Origin: Tupaia tana
Lineage: Eukaryota; Chordata; Mammalia; Scandentia; Tupaiidae
Reading direction: 5' to 3'
DNA length: 64,000 nucleotides
Assembly: GCA_026018925.1 (NCBI GenBank)
Contig: JAKSZU010000011.1
Location: 10,523,485-10,587,484 of the forward strand
The stretch's first letter is position 1, and every line of letters starts with the position of its first letter. Below, piece by piece: positions 30,955-42,309 of the stretch. The notes under the pieces are model-generated. The model was not told the origin of the DNA, did not search any database, and saw only the letters and a list, made by a program, of their open reading frames with translations. A program made the translations under genes and the position numbers.

Positions 30955-31216
30955 TTTTCCTTTCTTTCTTTTTTTTTTTTTTTTTTTTTTTTTTTTCCTG
31001 CCATAGGGCATGTGCACTCACTGGAGAGAGACAGAGAGAGGGCATGTGAGAAATCACATCCCCCAGGAGAAATGGTCACACCGCAGTCCCTTCTCTGTTT
31101 CTCTCTTGGGATTTTGGGCATGCATAGACCAGAGTGATCTGCAAGCCACTGTATGTGGGATTTGACGGACAGTCATGTGGGAATGCAGTGCCTTAGCCAT
31201 CATGCCTGCTGGCCCC
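30955..31216 (-). mobile_element. SINE-A, full length
   Basis: A long T tail, then 'cctgccatagggcatgtgc', 'gagaaatcacatcccccagg', 'cacaccgcagtcccttctc', 'gggattttgggcatgc', and 'catgcctgctggcccc'. Confidence 0.9.
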
Positions 31217-31377
31217 TCTATATTGAGTTTTATTTTCTGAGCACGAATGTCTTTTCTCTGACCACTTCACCTCTTAGTCCATGTGCTTTAGCCTTTCAAG
31301 AGCATCTCCAGCTTGTCTTTCACATCTCTGTTGATATTGTTTTAATCCATTTTGTTCTTTGCTACTTCCAGTGCCAT

Positions 31378-33135
31378 TTCCAAAGAAGAAATAAAACTGT
31401 CATTGTAGATGACAGGATTATCTATGTGGAAAATCTGAAAGAACTGACAAACTCCTAGAACCAGTAAGTGATTATAACAAGGTTGTAGGATACAAGGTTA
31501 ATATACAAAAGTCAATTACTCCTAACAACAGAGAAGTAGAATTTGAAAGTAAAAACACAATACCATTTAGATTAGCACTTCCCAAAATGAAATACTTAGG
31601 CATAAATCTAACAAAAATACATGTGTAATATCTATATGAAAAAAATCCTACAAAATCCTCATGAATGAAATCAAAGAATAACCAAATAAATGGAGAAATA
31701 TCCCATGATTGTGAATAGTAGGACTCAGTATTGTCAAAATGTCAATTTTTCTCAACTTGATCTATAGATTCAATCCCAATCCAAATCCCGGAAAGTTATG
31801 TTGTAGATATTGTGGATATTGATGTGCTGATTACAAATTTTATATGAAGACACAAAAGACCTAGACTAGACAACAATATGGACTACAATATGGAATAGAA
31901 CAAAGCTGAAGGGCTAACACTACCTGACTTCAGTATTTACTATAAAGCTACACTAATCAAGTGTGATATTGGTGAAAGAACAGACAAATGAGGAAACAGA
32001 ATAGAGATCTCAGAAATAGAATCACGTAGGTATACTAGGTCATTGGGAAAGTCATGATGTATCTTTCTATGTTTTTTTTTTTTTTTAAGCAAAAATGCAT
32101 CATGACTTTCCCAATGACCCAGTAGTTCCTTAAAAGATGGGCTAGAAGCCTTAACAGACACCTCACCAAAGAAAATATACATATGGCAAATTAGCAAATG
32201 AAAAGATGCTGTACATTATATGCCATCAGGGAAATGCAAATTAAAACAACAATGAGATTCTAACACATGTCTAGTAGAATGTCCAAGACCCAGAACACTG
32301 ATGCCAAATGCTGGCAACATTACGGAGCAATAGAAACTTTCATTCATAGCTATTGGAAATGCAAAATGTTACAGAGACTTTGGAATACAGTTTAGTGGTT
32401 TCTGATGAAACTAAACATAAACTAAACTAAACTAAACTCTTAGTGTACAATCCCACAATCAAATTCTTTGGTATTTACCCAAAGGAGGAGAAAACTTATG
32501 TCCACATAAAAACAAAACATAACCACATAGTATTTAGAGAAGTTTAGTAATAATATCTAAAACTTGTAAACAATCAATCAAGATGTCTTTCAGCAGATAA
32601 ATGGATAAATAAACTGTATGCATTCCAGATAACAGAAAATTATTACACACACAAAATGAACTATCATGCCATGAAAAGACATGGAAGGAACTTAAAAGCA
32701 TATTGCCAAGTGAAAAAAGCCAATCTGAAAAGGCTGCATATTATATGATTACAACTATATCAATTCTAGAAAATGCAAAACTATGGAGACAAGTAAAAAT
32801 ATTAATGCTTGGATCAGAAGGGGACAATGAATAGGCAGAAAACAGGACTTTTAGGAGAATGAAAATACTCTGATACTATAATGATGGATACCTACCATTA
32901 AACATTTATACAAACCTATAGAATGGACAACAGTAAGATTAAACGCTAATATAAACTATGGACTCTGGGAAATAATGATATATCAATGTGGGTGTATCAA
33001 TTGTAATAAATGTACCACTCTGGTAGGGGATATTGATAGGGACTATATAGAGAATCTCTGCACCTTCCTGATAATTTTGCTGTGAACCTAAAATTCTAAA
33101 AAAAAAAAAAAAATAAAAAGTATTAAAAAAATGAA
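31378..33135 (+). mobile_element. L1 (LINE) 3' half: ORF2 C-terminal part and 3' UTR
   Basis: 5'-truncated L1. 'gtagatgacaggattatctatgtggaaaa' (read in two motifs) is the degraded (F/Y)ADD reverse-transcriptase catalytic region; at 31,587 the frame reads MKYLGINLTKIH, the conserved L1 ORF2 segment, and then meets a stop. 'gccatcagggaaatgcaaat' lies near the ORF2 end. The 3' UTR shows 'taaatgtaccactctggtag' and 'ctctgcaccttcctgataat', 'ctgtgaacctaaaattct' followed by a poly(A), the L1MA/L1MB pattern. Several stops and frame changes make it inactive. A MITE interrupts it at 32,033-32,124, and a short (TAAAC)n patch lies near 32,415. Confidence 0.88.
32033..32124. mobile_element. Palindromic Tc1/mariner MITE inside L1
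   Basis: Arms 'ggtcattgggaaagtcatga' and 'tcatgactttcccaatgacc' are exact reverse complements over 20 bp; the centre has expanded to a T run. TA flanks on both sides. Same family as 29,263. Confidence 0.93.
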
Positions 33136-33142
33136 ACTTTTC

Positions 33143-33305
33143 AGGGCACAGTGCTAGTTACAAGGTCCCCTCACTGTGACTTTATTCCAGGTGTTCGAAC
33201 AGACTCAACAATCCCAGTCTAGGTCCCAGCCAAGAGCTAAATAACCAGCCAGCAAGTAGATTGCAGACTGAAGTAGATGCTACAGAAGATATCCTAAGGG
33301 TCAAG
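33143..33305 (+). mobile_element. SINE-B, partial
   Basis: 'caggtgttcgaacagactc' (B-box area), 'cccagtctaggtcccagcc', 'agtagattgcagactgaag' recall the SINE-B consensus. It lies just beyond the L1 poly(A). Confidence 0.55.
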
Positions 33306-34340
33306 CACCATTACTTTTGATGGAGAGATCAGCAAAAAATTCCTCTGAGCAGAAGACATTTGAGCGAAGACATGAAAGATAAGAGGAAGCTTATTAGAAA
33401 ACAGAAATGAGGTCAGTATGTTGAAGCAGAGGGAAGCATGCTGGTATCTTCCATCAGCTCTCCAAATCTAGTCTTACCTTCTCCTCTCTGTGTATCTCGA
33501 GATCCCTGACCCTCTGGTTCAACAGGAAACATGAGCAGTAGATTGGTGGGTGGGTGGATAAAGAGGTCACCTAGACTATGTATTCTTGCAGCTCCTGCTC
33601 ACCTGGGTTGCTCCTGTATGTGGAGTTCCTATATTTTCTCTGGGTTCTGGAACCTACCCCTCTTTGTACCCCCGTAGGCTGGGAATTGGGACAACCCCAC
33701 TGTGTAGCCCCAGGGACTGCACTGTGTCTTGTTAGTCCCCCAACCTATTTTCACCCTTTCTTTACGTTCCATTGCTTCCTGTCAGGATAGACTGTGCATT
33801 GCATGACATCACACACTTGTCAGGGCAAAATGAGATGATTACCCTATGTCCTACCCACACACACTGCTTGGACGCTGAATAATGACTTTGGTGCTTACTG
33901 GATTGAATTGCCATCTCCTTCACATCTGCTCTGTTCCTTCTCATCTTGTTGTACCTGCTATTGATGGAGACTAAGGAGGAATACCCACTCGATTGGAAGG
34001 CTGTATCCTGACTGTTCCTAAGAAGTGTGTGTCATCATCCTGGTGGAAGAGGATCAAAACAGATGGGATTTAGGGTGGCCTTCAGGTCCTCTTGAGGGGA
34101 ACATTATTCCTAAGTGAGAGAAGGCTGAAGGGCATCAGCAGTTTTCTGTATGTGCCTCTAGGGAATGATACATGTAGGAATGCTCTCTAGACATGCTCCT
34201 GATCTCTTCTTATGGGTATGCATAACTATCATTTGAAAAAGGGGACGTTCAGGGAGAAAACAGCAGAGGGACTCTAAGTTGGTTTAGTGGTATGAACAAT
34301 GCTAAGATCATTAGAGGCTTCTCTCTGAGTCCAAACCTGA
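33306..34340. other. Spacer, family unassigned
   Basis: About 33,570-33,950 has a texture like an old LTR or DNA element but I cannot name it. No gene is visible. Confidence 0.35.
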
Positions 34341-34735
34341 GAAGTTAGTTTGTTCAGGCTAGTCTAACAAACTATGGCAGCTTGGGTGGCTTCAACAACA
34401 GAACTTTATCTTCTCACAGTTCTGGAAGCTAGAAGTGCAAGATCAGGTACCATCAGGACTGATTTCTTTTATGGGCTTTGTTTTTGGGCTGCAGATAGGA
34501 CCTTCTTGCCGTGTCCTCACATTGGCTTTTCTCTGAGCATGTGCAGAGAGGGAGCCTTCTGGTGTCTCTTCTTAAAAGGACACTGATTCTATAGGGTTAG
34601 GACCCCGTCCTTATGACCTTGTTTAACCTTGACTCCTTCCTTAAAGATTTTATTTCCAGGTACACTCACATTGAGAGTTAAAGGTTCAACATATGAATTT
34701 TAAGGGGGACACAGTTCCATTCATAACAAGGAAGA
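34341..34735 (-). mobile_element. MLT1-type (ERVL-MaLR) LTR
   Basis: Reverse LTR: 'caggctagtctaacaaac', 'ctcacagttctggaagctag', 'cttcttgccgtgtcctcac', 'ttcaacatatgaattttaag' and 'ggacacagttccattcataac'. It is close to full LTR length, with no internal region attached. Age is that of the MaLR radiation. Confidence 0.85.
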
Positions 34736-34995
34736 AATTCAGGGCTGGATGGTCTGTTACTGAGGCAGATGAGAGCTCGGGGGAGAAAATTGCTTTCTCA
34801 TGTGCACTTTGGTTTAGAGTAGAAGCTCTCCTGGTAATAGGGAGAAGTAGAGAGAAAGGGAAAAGATCAGCACTTGAGAGGGGGATCCAGGATGGAGGAT
34901 CAAGATGGAGGATGTCTTGTATGAGGCCCATTTAGATCGAATGAATCATGCTCATAGGCTAGCAGGAAACCCTCCATCCCTGCTGCTTTCATTTT
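34736..34995. other. Unique spacer
   Basis: No feature recognised between two LTR fossils. Confidence 0.4.
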
Positions 34996-35456
34996 TATAT
35001 GGCATATTCTTTTCCTAATGCTGCTGTAAAAAATTACCATGAACTCAATGGCTTAAAACAGCATAAATTTATTACCTGATAGTTCCAGAGATCAGAAATC
35101 TGAAATGGATCTCACCAAGCTTAAATCATGGTATCACCAGGGCTGTGTTCCTTCTGGAGGCTTAGGGAGAATCTATTCTCTTGCCCTAGAAGCTGCCTGC
35201 ACTCCTGGATCTTGGCCCATTCCTTCATTGTCCAAGCCAGCAGTGCAGCATCTTCCAGTTTCTCTGTCGGACTCACATCCTCCTTTCTCCATGTTATATG
35301 GACCCTGTGATTACATTGAGCCTGCCCAGATAATCCAAGATGATCTTCAAATCTATCTCCATTGCCATGTGAAGTATACCATATTCCTAAGTTCTGGGGA
35401 TTCAGATGTGGACATTTTGGGGCCATTACTTTACCTACCACAGGGGGCTCACTCCA
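34996..35456 (-). mobile_element. MLT1-type (ERVL-MaLR) LTR, second subfamily
   Basis: 'ctaatgctgctgtaaaaaat', 'ggcttaaaacagcataaattta', 'ttctggaggcttagggagaa', 'gattacattgagcctgccc', 'ggggccattactttacctacc'. This matches a different MaLR LTR type than the one at 34,341. Solo LTR; nearly full length. The 132-codon plus-strand frame here is a chance frame over the LTR. Confidence 0.84.
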
Positions 35457-35944
35457 CTATGCTAGAAGCTGCCTTCTGTCCTTGGAAAGGCACTGGACCC
35501 TAAGAGTCATCTTCAGAGGAATGGGTAGAAGCCACAGCATCAAGATCAGGATGGAATGTTAAGGCCTCTTTAGGAACAGTCTGTCCTGCTCAGGTGGGAT
35601 TGGAAAGGAAGGGAAGACAGTGGGTGTGGGGTGGCATATGACAGCAGCTGCTCTCCCCCAGACCCCAGTCTTAGCATCTGTCTCAGAGGGTTGGCTTCTC
35701 ATGCTACGGTCAAATACACTCTCAGCCCTAAAATTCAAGTACACTCAGCCAGATGTTCAGAGCTGTCTGGACTGTGCAGGTTCTGACCCCAGTGGTCCTC
35801 TGTAGAAAAATGGTGGGCTTAAGGGGGTGTCTCTGTCCCCCTCCCCATGACTGTGACCTAAATTCTAGACAAGAGCCTCAAGGGAGGGAGATGTTGGATG
35901 GTTTTGTGATTGTGGCTCATGAAATCATGCTGTTCTTTCTCCAT
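35457..35944. other. Unique spacer
   Basis: No gene or repeat recognised. Confidence 0.4.
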
Positions 35945-36165
35945 TTTCTTTTTATTTATTTATCTTATTTTAATTCTTCCATGAGAGAGAGAGACAGAGA
36001 CCCTCCAACAGGATCCCTACGCTACGATACACCTCCAGCCTCAGCCAGCCTGGATTACAGGTACGTGCATGTCTGCTGTGCTCAGCGAGGTCCTGAGATG
36101 TGAATTCAGGACCTTTTTTATACGGGCCAGTTGTCTCACCACTATGCCATCGTCTGGCTCCTCCT
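35945..36165 (-). mobile_element. SINE-B
   Basis: 'ttttatttatttatcttatt', 'ccatgagagagagagacagag', 'cctccagcctcagccagcc', 'gtgaattcaggacc', 'ccactatgccatcgtctggc'. A good reverse match to 4,900 and 13,908. Confidence 0.82.
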
Positions 36166-37366
36166 TTTCCTTGTAAACGGAACAGTGGATTTAGAGCTTC
36201 TCCCTTTTGGAAGTCAGCCTTGGATTAGCCTCCATGCTGACAAATCCAAGCACTGCCCTGTGTCTCTCCAGGAATAATGCTAATGTACCACAGCCTCCTT
36301 TCTCCTAAGATTCTTGAGCCTCCAGACCCCCCCGCCCCCAGTTCTCAGATGAAGCACAGTAACCCACTTTTTCACAAGCCTGAGCAGGCAGGCTGTACCC
36401 TGGAGGATGCCTCTGGCTGATTCTATCCTCGTTTATAAAATTGGGGCCTTGTCAGTGCACAGCGTGTCCCTTGGTAACCCAGCTAGAATACTCAAAGCAG
36501 AGAGGAACTGTGGCTGTACCCTATCTTAGGACAAGAGAGACAATTTATGGAACCCAGGTACACAGTGTTTCAGAAAAGCAAGGAATATTGAAGAATGGGT
36601 TTCAAGGAAAAAGCTGGCCTGGGTGTGGGGTGGAGGTGGGAAGAGAGGCCAGAGGGAAATGTCAGTGAGTAGGCAAAGAATGGAAACAGACCTGGGAGCA
36701 GAGAGCAACGGAGTGAATAAACTCGTCTCCCAAAGTTGTTGAATTAGGGAAATTAAAAATATAAATTAAATAATGCATCTGTCCTCTGAGGTCCCTTCCA
36801 GCTTTAAAATTTTTATGCTTCCATAAGCTTTCAGGGAAAAGAATAAACGAACCACTAATATCAAAGAGATTTTGAAAGCTTTAAAGGTTTTAGAAGCTGT
36901 ATGTAACAAGAGCAAGGAGGTTTGCTGCACAGGCTAGAAGGCCTAGAGGGAAAAGTGAGTGTTTGGTTCTCCGTTATCTGAATGGAAGCTTATCCAAAGC
37001 AGACTCTGCTTTCAGGCACTTACATTGGATCTCCTCTGCTGTCCTAAGCCCTCAGAACAGGGATGTTGTTTCCCTCTTACATCAACAAGAGCTGCTTTAA
37101 TCCATCATGTATTTCCACTCCCCAAAGAAGTGAGGACTAGTTAAGAGGGAGTGAATGGCTTTCTGGCTTCCCCGTTGGTACCCCTGACGAGGGCCATCCT
37201 GCTGTAAGCTGAGGCTTTCAAGTGCATTCAATATGACAATGAGGGAGTGGGTCTCTCTCTCACCCCACATTCCTCTAGTTTTTCTTCTTTTATGCGGGAA
37301 CAGAGCCATCCTGGCATGTCTTTTTGCTATCTAAGAACTAACAGAAGAGATTTAGAAGTCTGTGAC
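36166..37366. other. Repeat-poor spacer
   Basis: A C-run (about 36,328-36,341) and an AT-rich unique stretch at 36,730-36,900 ('cttccagctttaaaatttttatgc', 'cactaatatcaaagag') are the only points of note. No gene is visible. Confidence 0.4.
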
Positions 37367-37528
37367 ATATATGGGAGGGGGTCTTCAAAAAGCCCATGGA
37401 AAATGTGTATTCTGGACAATGCACATTATGAAAACGCTATACATGGGCTTCCATTATTTTTTTTTTGCACCAAAATAAAACTCATACTTTAATTCCATTT
37501 TCCATGAACTTTTTGTAGTCCCCTTGTA
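37367..37528. mobile_element. Hsmar2-like mariner MITE (about 160 bp)
   Basis: Terminal inverted repeats 'gggggtcttcaaaaagcccatgga' (left, two motifs) and 'tccatgaactttttgtagtcccc' (right), with 'attttttttttgcaccaaaataaa' in the centre. TA-type flanks. The termini match those I recall for Hsmar2-type mariner elements. It encodes nothing. Related copies are at 43,358, 52,509 and 55,904. Confidence 0.85.
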
Positions 37529-37689
37529 CTGTCTTACTGATGCCCTATGACCATTGTCATACTATGGTCAAAGGGACAGAAATTAAAGGTGATCTTTAAA
37601 ATCTATTAAGTTGAGGGCAGTGATGGTAATTTCTTAAAGTTGCACATGAACTATCTCCCACATAGGTATCAATGTCTGTTCATCATTAT

Positions 37690-37775
37690 AACTCTAAGGC
37701 CAAGAGTGGGACCTAGACACAGTGGATATACACAATCAAGATTCATTGAGTGAATGAATGAATACTTTGTATTCA
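37690..37775 (+). repeat. L2-like terminus
   Basis: 'gtgggacctagacacagtgg' and 'attcattgagtgaatgaatgaa' resemble the L2 3' end. Weak. Confidence 0.4.
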
Positions 37776-37811
37776 TAAGCACTAACTTTGACAGTTTGTG
37801 AATAAATTCAT

Positions 37812-38026
37812 CTTTTAAAAGAAGTTTATTTATCCCTTCCATAAACAATAAATGGAAAGAGAGTATCCCCTTCAAGGTCTTGATGCCATGATTTACCCCC
37901 AAGTCTTCAACCAGTCCCAAATCATGGGCACATACATGCCTGGTACACAGACTTGAACTGGGAATCTTCCCATGTGGGATCATCTTGCAGAGCATTGATT
38001 TTTACTGTGTACCCCTATCTGGCCCT
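37812..38026 (-). mobile_element. SINE-B
   Basis: 'aaagaagtttatttatccc', 'tccataaacaataaatgg', 'cccaaatcatgggcacatac', 'cagacttgaactgggaatc', 'ctatctggcc'. Flanked by a recognisable target duplication: TGAATAAATTCATCTT (37,798) and TGAATGAATTTATCTT (38,027). Confidence 0.85.
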
Positions 38027-38140
38027 GAATGAATTTATCTTGGTAATGTTCCCTATAAAGTCAATAATTGTAGTGATAGGGATATTCCATGTTAAAGACA
38101 AATTCATAATTTCAAAGCTTCCAGTGAAAGACCCAGAGCT

Positions 38141-38470
38141 GGGTCAGCCCATGGCATGGTGGTTAAGATGGTTGAATTTCACATGGCTGACAGCACAGTT
38201 TGAATCCAGACCTGGTGGCTTGTAAAACATACAGGTGTTTGCATGTGCATGCCTAAAATCCTGAAGGGAGAAATGGAGGAGACGAGATTGTGGCATGACC
38301 ATCCCCCATTGGGGATGCTTTCTCACTTTTCCTTTCATTCTTTCTCTTTCTCCCCACAGTGAGTACACATGCCCTCTAGCAAATTAGAAAAAGAAAAAGA
38401 AAAAAAAAGAGAGGGAAGAAAGAAAAAGAGAAAGGAAGAATGAAAAGAAGAAAAAGAAAGAAACAAAAAA
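38141..38470 (+). mobile_element. SINE-A3 with (GAAA)n tail
   Basis: 'gctgggtcagcccatggcatgg', 'tttgaatccagacctggtgg', 'gagattgtggcatgaccatcc', 'acatgccctctagcaaatt', then an 85-bp AAAG/GGAAA-rich tail. AAGACCCAGAGCT before and AAGATCCAGAACC after form an imperfect duplication. Confidence 0.87.
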
Positions 38471-38483
38471 AGATCCAGAACCA

Positions 38484-38937
38484 TAGCCCTTTGTTAAACA
38501 GGTTTAACATGTGGATATGCAAAAAGTAGGACTAGGTGGGACAGATGGGCATGGGTAGGAGCAAACCTGGTCTGTAAAAGGCATCAGTAAGCAGAAAAGA
38601 GGAGGCTCAGAGGAAAGCACAGGCTGTGAGAGAAGTCCCTGTGGGAGGCAGTAAGCAACACATTTCTAGGATCAATGACGTTCAGTATCAATTTTGGAAT
38701 TTTCTTCTGATCTCTGCTTTTATTCCACTCTTTGAATCCCAAATTTTCAGAAAAAGTGCTTATAAAAATATAAGTAGGTCTTTGTAAGGTCAATAGAAAA
38801 GGAGGAAGAATGGGGTCTGGGATGTTAATCTGGAGGAAGAGGACGACTGACTGAGGTGCAAGGCTGGTTATGGACAGGCATATGGAGGCATAAAGTGTAG
38901 TGTGTCTTGAGAGTGACTAGGGACACACACACTACAC
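38484..38937. other. Unique spacer
   Basis: No feature recognised. Confidence 0.4.
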
Positions 38938-39669
38938 TGGTGGCAGGCTAAATAATGGCCCTTCTTTTTATTTATTTATTTATTTAGAGAGGTTTGTGCT
39001 ATAGGGCACGTGCGCTCACCAGAAAGAGAGAGACAGAGAGACAGAAAGTGAGAAATTACCCACCAGGGGGGATGGCCACACTGCAATCCCTTCTCCTCCA
39101 TTCTCCTCTTGGGATCTTGGGTACACATGCACACAGGCCTGGCGTGAGTTTAAGCCACTGGGTCCAGGACTTGAACCGCAGCTGACTACATGGGAGTCCA
39201 GCAACACAGCCATTACTCCAACAGCTGGTCCCCAATAATGGCCCTTCTTAAAGGTCCCTGAAGTATATGAATGTGTTCCTTCCACAGCCAAAGGGACTGT
39301 GTATAAAGATGTGATTAAATTAACGATCTTGATATGGGAAGATTATCCCAGACTCTCTTGGTGGCCTGTTCAACTACAGAACCCAAATAAGAGGAAGCAG
39401 GAAGGTCTGAGTCAGAAAAACTGCGAGAATGGAAACAGAGGTTGGAATGATGAGGCTATGAGCCAAGGAATGCAGGAGCCTTCTAGAAATTGGAAAAGGC
39501 CAGGAAAGGGATTCTCACAGAAAGCCTTCACAAAGAACATGACCCTGCAGACACCTTAATTTCAGCCCAGTAACATCCCTTATGGCCTTCTAACTTCCAG
39601 AACTGTCAGATAATGAATTTGTGTTTTCAGTCTGTAAATTTGTTACAACACCAACAGCAAACTAATACA
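38938..39669 (+). mobile_element. MLT1-type (ERVL-MaLR) LTR with SINE inside
   Basis: The LTR starts 'ggtggcaggctaaataatgg' and after the SINE continues with 'aaagatgtgattaaattaac', 'gggaagattatcccagac', 'gagccaaggaatgcaggagcc', 'gacaccttaatttcagcccag', ending 'gcaaactaatacaa'. It is nearly full length, same subfamily as the reverse LTR at 34,996. Solo LTR, old. Confidence 0.88.
38967..39233 (-). mobile_element. SINE-A1, full length, young, nested in LTR
   Basis: (TTTA)n tail, 'gagaggtttgtgctataggg', 'ccacactgcaatcccttctc', 'ggacttgaaccgcagctgac', 'caacagctggtcccc'. A perfect 16-bp duplication AATAATGGCCCTTCTT lies at 38,951-38,966 and 39,234-39,249. Confidence 0.96.
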
Positions 39670-39702
39670 ATACCTTTGTATTGTGTTAGAAAACCCAGTT
39701 CT

Positions 39703-39729
39703 TTTTTTTTTTGGAGAGGTTTTTTTTGT

Positions 39730-39762
<33 letters not shown>

Positions 39763-39998
39763 TTTTTTGCTATAGGGCGCGCGCGCTGGCCAGACAGACA
39801 GAGAGAGACAGAGAAACAGAAAGCGAGAAATCACCCCCCAGAGGGGATGGCCATGCCTCAATCCCTTCTCCTCTTGGGATCTTGGGCACACACACACACG
39901 TGCCCAGTGTGAATTTTAAGCCACCAGGTCCAGGACGCGAACCGCGGTCGACTACATGGTAGTCCAGTGACATAGCTATTACGCTAACTGCTAGTCCC
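39703..39998 (-). mobile_element. SINE-A1, tandem pair member 1
   Basis: T-rich tail with (GTTTT)n interruptions, 'tatagggcgcgcgcgctggcc', 'gcgaaccgcggtcgactac', 'ctaactgctagtccc'. High CpG. Its left flank AGAAAACCCAGTTCT recurs after it (39,999, diverged as AAGAAACCTAGTT) and again after member 2. A small internal deletion shortens the 'ctcctccattctcctc' part. Confidence 0.94.
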
Positions 39999-40011
39999 AA
40001 GAAACCTAGTT

Positions 40012-40043
<32 letters not shown>

Positions 40044-40300
40044 TTTTTTGAGAGGTTTTCACTATAGGGTGCATGCGCTCGCCAGACAGACAGAGAGAGA
40101 CAGAGAGATAGAAAGCCAGAAATCACCCCCCAGGGGGGATGGTCACGCCGCAATCCCTTCTCCTCCATTCTCCTCTCGGGATCTTGGGCACGCACGTACA
40201 TGCGCCCGGCGTGAGCTTAAGCCACCGGGTCCAGGATGCGAACTGCAGTCGACTACGTGGGAGTCCAGCGACATAGCCATTATGCTAACTGCTGGTTCCC
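40012..40300 (-). mobile_element. SINE-A1, tandem pair member 2
   Basis: A second full-length copy in the same orientation: 'gagaggttttcactataggg', 'cacgccgcaatcccttctcc', 'gatgcgaactgcagtcgac', 'aactgctggttccc'. It ends with the third copy of the shared flank, AAGAAACCCAGTTCTT, at 40,301-40,316. Confidence 0.94.
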
Positions 40301-40654
40301 AAGAAACCCAGTTCTTGAAAGAAGGGAGTCAGACAGAAAAGTTCAGATGAATAGATATGTGGGAAATGGTGACTTTTGATCATCTGAATGTTCTGGTTCT
40401 GTCATAGGTAGTAACAGGAAGTTCATTATGACTTCTCTTTCCCCATCTTATCTGACAAGGGAACCATGAAAAAGCTAGGGCATGGGGGCTGGAGGAGATG
40501 GAAACTGTCCTTCACAAATACTCAGCTCTGGTCCTTTCCATCAGCCATCCAGTATCAAGATCCCATGTAGAAAAGGATCGATGGGCAGGTTCTATGATTA
40601 GACAGCTAAGTAGAAAGGCAGATCCTTAAATTGGAAAGCTGGGTGGAACCTTCC

Positions 40655-40795
40655 TTCAGGATTGCCATTTCACAGATGGACTGAGGTTCAGAAAATTGAC
40701 TTATCCAAGGATAAAGAGTTAGTATAGGAATAAATGGAATCATAACTTTAGACTTCTGATTTCCAAGTCTGTGCCCTTTGCTCTAAAACTATCCT
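40655..40795 (-). repeat. MIR fragment
   Basis: 'gccatttcacagatggactgagg', 'gacttatccaaggata', 'gacttctgatttccaagtctg'. Reverse MIR, diverged. Confidence 0.68.
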
Positions 40796-42309
40796 TGCAA
40801 AGACCCGAGCCCTTAGTATTGGGCTGTCTCACTCTACTGCAGGCAATGTTTTGCTGAAATGAACAGGTAAATGAGGCAGCCAGGAGTGCTCCTGGGATTG
40901 CCTGGGATCCAATGGCCATCTAGTTACCCCTCCTTCATGGTGGCAGACCCTTGGGGACATTGGAATGGGTGTCCACATCTGAGTAGGTCATTCCAGGACA
41001 GTGGATCTGGGCTGTGGGAACTGGGTTCCCTACCTCTCCTAAACACCCTTTACCACCAGAGTTGCCATCATCCCAGTGGGGCACCCTGGGGGATCTTTGT
41101 GAGGCTGTTTGTCTTCTCTAAGAGTAGTTTCCCCTTCCTCAAATTTGCTTATCCTGCATGGCCTATTGAACATCGAACATTTAACATTCCTTCCTGGCCA
41201 ACACCCATGGACTAGGGTTTCTCTGTTGGTGGATTCTAAGAACCAACAGACTCCACATCTACATTCTTGGATTGATGATAGTGTGTCCTCCTGTTCTCCG
41301 GATGTTTGCATCCATCCATTCATGTGTTCCATAGTCTTCTGAGCACTGCTGTGCAGGCGGAGAGTGTCAAACCCTGGACCATGCCTCCCAATCCAGGCCT
41401 GTAGACATGTGACAAAGGCTGCTGAAGTGCTCTCAGCATCAAAGTGGAAGAAGGAAGTCCTGAGGCACCCCCTCACCTACGGCCCCTTCCTAGTACTTCA
41501 CTTTATAAGAACCTTCTTTGACTTGAGTTTTTAGCACTGGGTTTAAGATGGTAGTGGAGACAACATTTCTGCTATTAGGAGAGTTGAGAGCAACAGTGTC
41601 AACATGACTGTTCACAAGTGCTCAATTCCCAAAGAACATTTCTTCTAGAGCCAGGGAGAAAAGTATGAGGTTGCTTTTGTGACAGACCTCCCCACAGATG
41701 AGCAAGGTGTGCCCTTGTGAGTAGCACGGCAAGCTGGCCCAAGGTGAAGCTTAGCTTTGGAGCAGTGCCATCCATGTTGTTCCTCCACAAAGCACAGGTC
41801 ATCCACAGAGAAAGGAGGGCATGCTGGATTCTGAGGTGCTGGGCACCAAAAGAGGGAGGCTGAGGTGGCCGTGTGTGGGAAGGGTGAGACCAGGCAGAGG
41901 TAGGTCAGGATGTGAGTGGAGGCGTGTGGCATTACTCCAACATCCTAGAGAAGTTTTCATACCTCGTCAGAGTAGGCAGCTGGGGTCTATCTCTGAGGGA
42001 AACAGACAAAATAGCTTTCTAAGTCTAAGGGATTTTTTTTCTAAGGTCATTCCAATATGTCAGCTCCCTGGGTCTCCCAAGTGCTCCTTCCCACTCTTTA
42101 GCCGAGAGCCATACCCTCTTCCTCACCTACATGCAGAGCCTTTCACTGGAGGCAGAGAAGGCAGAGCAGTGTGTATAAGGATGTGAGCAGAGATCTGCTC
42201 AACACAGTGGAGAAAGCGCATCAAGTAAATACTCACTGGGGGAAACCAGGAAACACTCCTTGAAAAATTAACAGTGTGGCTATAAGTCATCCTCTTAGCT
42301 TAGTGAAAT
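40796..42309. other. Longest repeat-poor spacer of the right half
   Basis: No transposon I can name and no gene. Frames of 114-145 codons on both strands around 40,871-41,476 overlap each other and show no domains. Confidence 0.45.

Noticed and set aside
35105-35503. 132-codon plus-strand frame
   Set aside because: It is the antisense of a MaLR LTR and has no viral or host protein similarity that I can see.
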